Source of the DNA: Actinomycetota bacterium
Lineage (GTDB): Bacteria > Actinomycetota > Thermoleophilia > UBA2241
Direction of reading: 5' to 3'
Assembly (NCBI GenBank): GCA_003158705.1
Contig: PMKX01000045.1
Location: forward strand, 2,770 to 8,354
DNA length: 5,585 nucleotides
Part shown: one piece after another, positions 4,375 through 5,585 of the stretch
Layout: each line of letters opens with the position of its first letter
Numbering within the stretch: the stretch's first letter is position 1
Notes under the pieces: model-generated
Seen by the model: the letters and a program-made list of their open reading frames with translations, nothing else
Told to the model about the DNA's origin: nothing
Databases searched by the model: none
Program-made: the position numbers and the translations under genes

Positions 4375-5585
4375 GTGGGGAATAACAGGCGGTTCAACGT
4401 TCTGGTGGGTGTACTTGCCTGCGCTTCGGCGTGCGCGTTTGCGTATTCGCTCCTCGAATCCTCAACCAGTAAGTTCACTGTCCTGTTGTCGGGCAGCGCG
4501 GTCGTTCTCGCGCTTCTCGCCATTGTCGGTGAGCAGCTTACGGTGTGGTTTGCTGACAAGCTGACGATGACGGCAAGCAACCTCCCGATTCTTCTGGCCA
4601 TCATGTTTCTTGGCCGCACGTCCGCAATGGTGGTGGGTGGGCTTGTGGGCCTCTGGGGATGCTGGGCTGAGAACGCAGTGGCAACTGCCGCGTTCAATTG
4701 GGCGAACGCCGTGTTCCCCGCGTTTCTCGCCGGTACGGCGTTCATGGCGTTGCAGTCTGGTCTCGGGTTCTCGATTCGCTCGGTGTCGCTCGCGCTTCTT
4801 GGGTCCGGTGCCCTCGCTGGGCTCGTGTACGAAATCGCGAATGTGGCGCTTGTTGGCGCCTTCACGAGACTGAAGTACCAGCGCAGCTTCCGCAGCGTGT
4901 GGCGCGAAGAGGTGGGTCCGTTCTTCCAGTCAATGGCCATTGTCACTGCGCTGGGAGTGGCGGTCGCAGGCCTTTATGCGGAGGCCGGTATCGCGGCCGT
5001 AGTGCTTCTGTTCATCCCACTGCTGGCGAGCCAGTACATGTTCAAGCTCCTGGTGCGTGAGCGGGAACATCTCGCCAAGCAGAAGGAGCTATCGGATCAA
5101 TACCTCGAGATGAACATCGGCCTAGCTGCCGCAATGGTTGTGCTCCTGGACAGCAAGGACGAGTACACAGCCAGCCACTCAGCAGGAGTTGCCATGTACT
5201 GTCGCGACATGGCACAGGTGCTGGGCCTGCCGGAGGCGGACGCCGAAGCCCTGCATCTCGCCGGTCTGCTTCATGACCTGGGCAAGGTAGGCACGCCTGA
5301 CGCGATCCTGCGCAAGGAAGGCTCACTGACCGAATCGGAGTGGGAGTACATCCGCCAGCATCCCGGCAAGGGCGCCGAAGTGCTCTCGCACTTCGTTGCC
5401 TACAAGGACGTTGCCGCCATCGTGCGCTTCCATCACGAACGTCTGGATGGCAGCGGCTATCCCGACGGCGTCGAGGGCGACCGCATACCCGAGCTGAGCA
5501 AGATCCTCGCGGTCGCCGATTCCTACCACGCCATGACCTCCAACCGGCCGTATCGCAAGGCGATGAGCTCGTTCGAGGCGCTCAA
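4375..5585 (+). CDS. Membrane-anchored HD-GYP cyclic-di-GMP phosphodiesterase, 3'-truncated
   Basis: The likely role is hydrolysis of cyclic-di-GMP in the cytosol, controlled by an N-terminal membrane sensor. The visible 403 residues start at a GTG and run off the right edge with no stop. About seven or eight hydrophobic segments fill residues 8-220, including ASNLPILLAIMFLGRTSAMV (67-86), FNWANAVFPAFLAGTAF (107-123) and FIPLLASQYMFKLL (213-226), a pattern I associate with the multi-pass domain often fused to HD-GYP or GGDEF modules. A charged linker, RERE to about residue 245, probably forms a signalling helix. The HD-GYP domain follows: YTASHS with H268, LLHDLGKVG with H300-D301, H329, FHHERLDGSGYPDG with H353, H354 and the GYP at 361-363, and AVADSYHAMTSNRPYR with D382. 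All the expected metal ligands of a two-metal site are present. The long leader with mini-ORFs and a hairpin suggests post-transcriptional control. Confidence 0.92.
   Translation, partial: MGNNRRFNVLVGVLACASACAFAYSLLESSTSKFTVLLSGSAVVLALLAIVGEQLTVWFADKLTMTASNLPILLAIMFLGRTSAMVVGGLVGLWGCWAENAVATAAFNWANAVFPAFLAGTAFMALQSGLGFSIRSVSLALLGSGALAGLVYEIANVALVGAFTRLKYQRSFRSVWREEVGPFFQSMAIVTALGVAVAGLYAEAGIAAVVLLFIPLLASQYMFKLLVREREHLAKQKELSDQYLEMNIGLAAAMVVLLDSKDEYTASHSAGVAMYCRDMAQVLGLPEADAEALHLAGLLHDLGKVGTPDAILRKEGSLTESEWEYIRQHPGKGAEVLSHFVAYKDVAAIVRFHHERLDGSGYPDGVEGDRIPELSKILAVADSYHAMTSNRPYRKAMSSFEAL

Noticed and set aside
4317..4946. A 209-codon minus-strand frame opposite the HD-GYP membrane domain
   Set aside because: It has no recognisable domain or ribosome site. 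The plus frame is continuous with a complete set of HD-GYP residues.
4373..5060. Short plus-strand frames starting at 4373, 4610 and 4698
   Set aside because: They are out-of-frame readings of the HD-GYP gene, rich in Arg, Ser and Trp.

Overview
The window is GC-rich bacterial DNA with tightly packed genes, GTG starts next to Shine-Dalgarno sequences, and membrane-protein-rich content. The HD-GYP protein has a multi-pass N-terminal domain of a type seen in Actinomycetota and related high-GC or spore-former lineages. An actinobacterial-like chromosome (for example Coriobacteriia or Thermoleophilia) is my best guess, but nothing here fixes the taxonomy. There are no rRNA or tRNA genes, IS elements or CRISPR arrays. 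It looks like ordinary chromosome rather than a mobile island.

Layout. (1) Positions 2-1180, plus strand: the C-terminal three quarters of an APC-superfamily amino-acid/amine permease, cut by the left edge. It ends in a small duplicated C-terminal tail. (2) Positions 1200-1239: a long GC-rich hairpin in the short gap where two convergent genes meet, probably a shared terminator. (3) Positions 1280-2566 and 2665-3885, minus strand: two major facilitator superfamily transporters in tandem. The upstream one is of the MFS_3/DHA3 (MefA/EntS-like) type and the downstream one of the DHA1 drug-efflux type. They may be co-transcribed. (4) Positions 3886-4374: a 489-base divergent intergenic region, visibly less GC-rich in its middle. 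It carries direct repeats over a candidate minus-strand promoter, a candidate plus-strand promoter, two very short plus-strand ORFs, a possible minus-strand ORF of 68-74 codons, and a strong hairpin. (5) Position 4375 to the right edge, plus strand: a membrane-anchored HD-GYP cyclic-di-GMP phosphodiesterase. Its start is a GTG behind a good Shine-Dalgarno, and its 3' end is outside the window.

How the parts fit. The three transporters are probably independent solute or efflux systems; no shared pathway is visible. The HD-GYP protein would lower cyclic-di-GMP in response to something sensed at the membrane. The least ordinary part is the divergent region. The HD-GYP transcript appears to have a long leader with a 9-codon ORF behind a near-perfect ribosome site, a 25-codon hydrophobic peptide ORF and a stable stem-loop, an arrangement that would suit attenuation or translational coupling. 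On the other side, spaced direct repeats overlap the likely -35 and -10 of the efflux gene, as an operator would. Both readings are inference from sequence alone.
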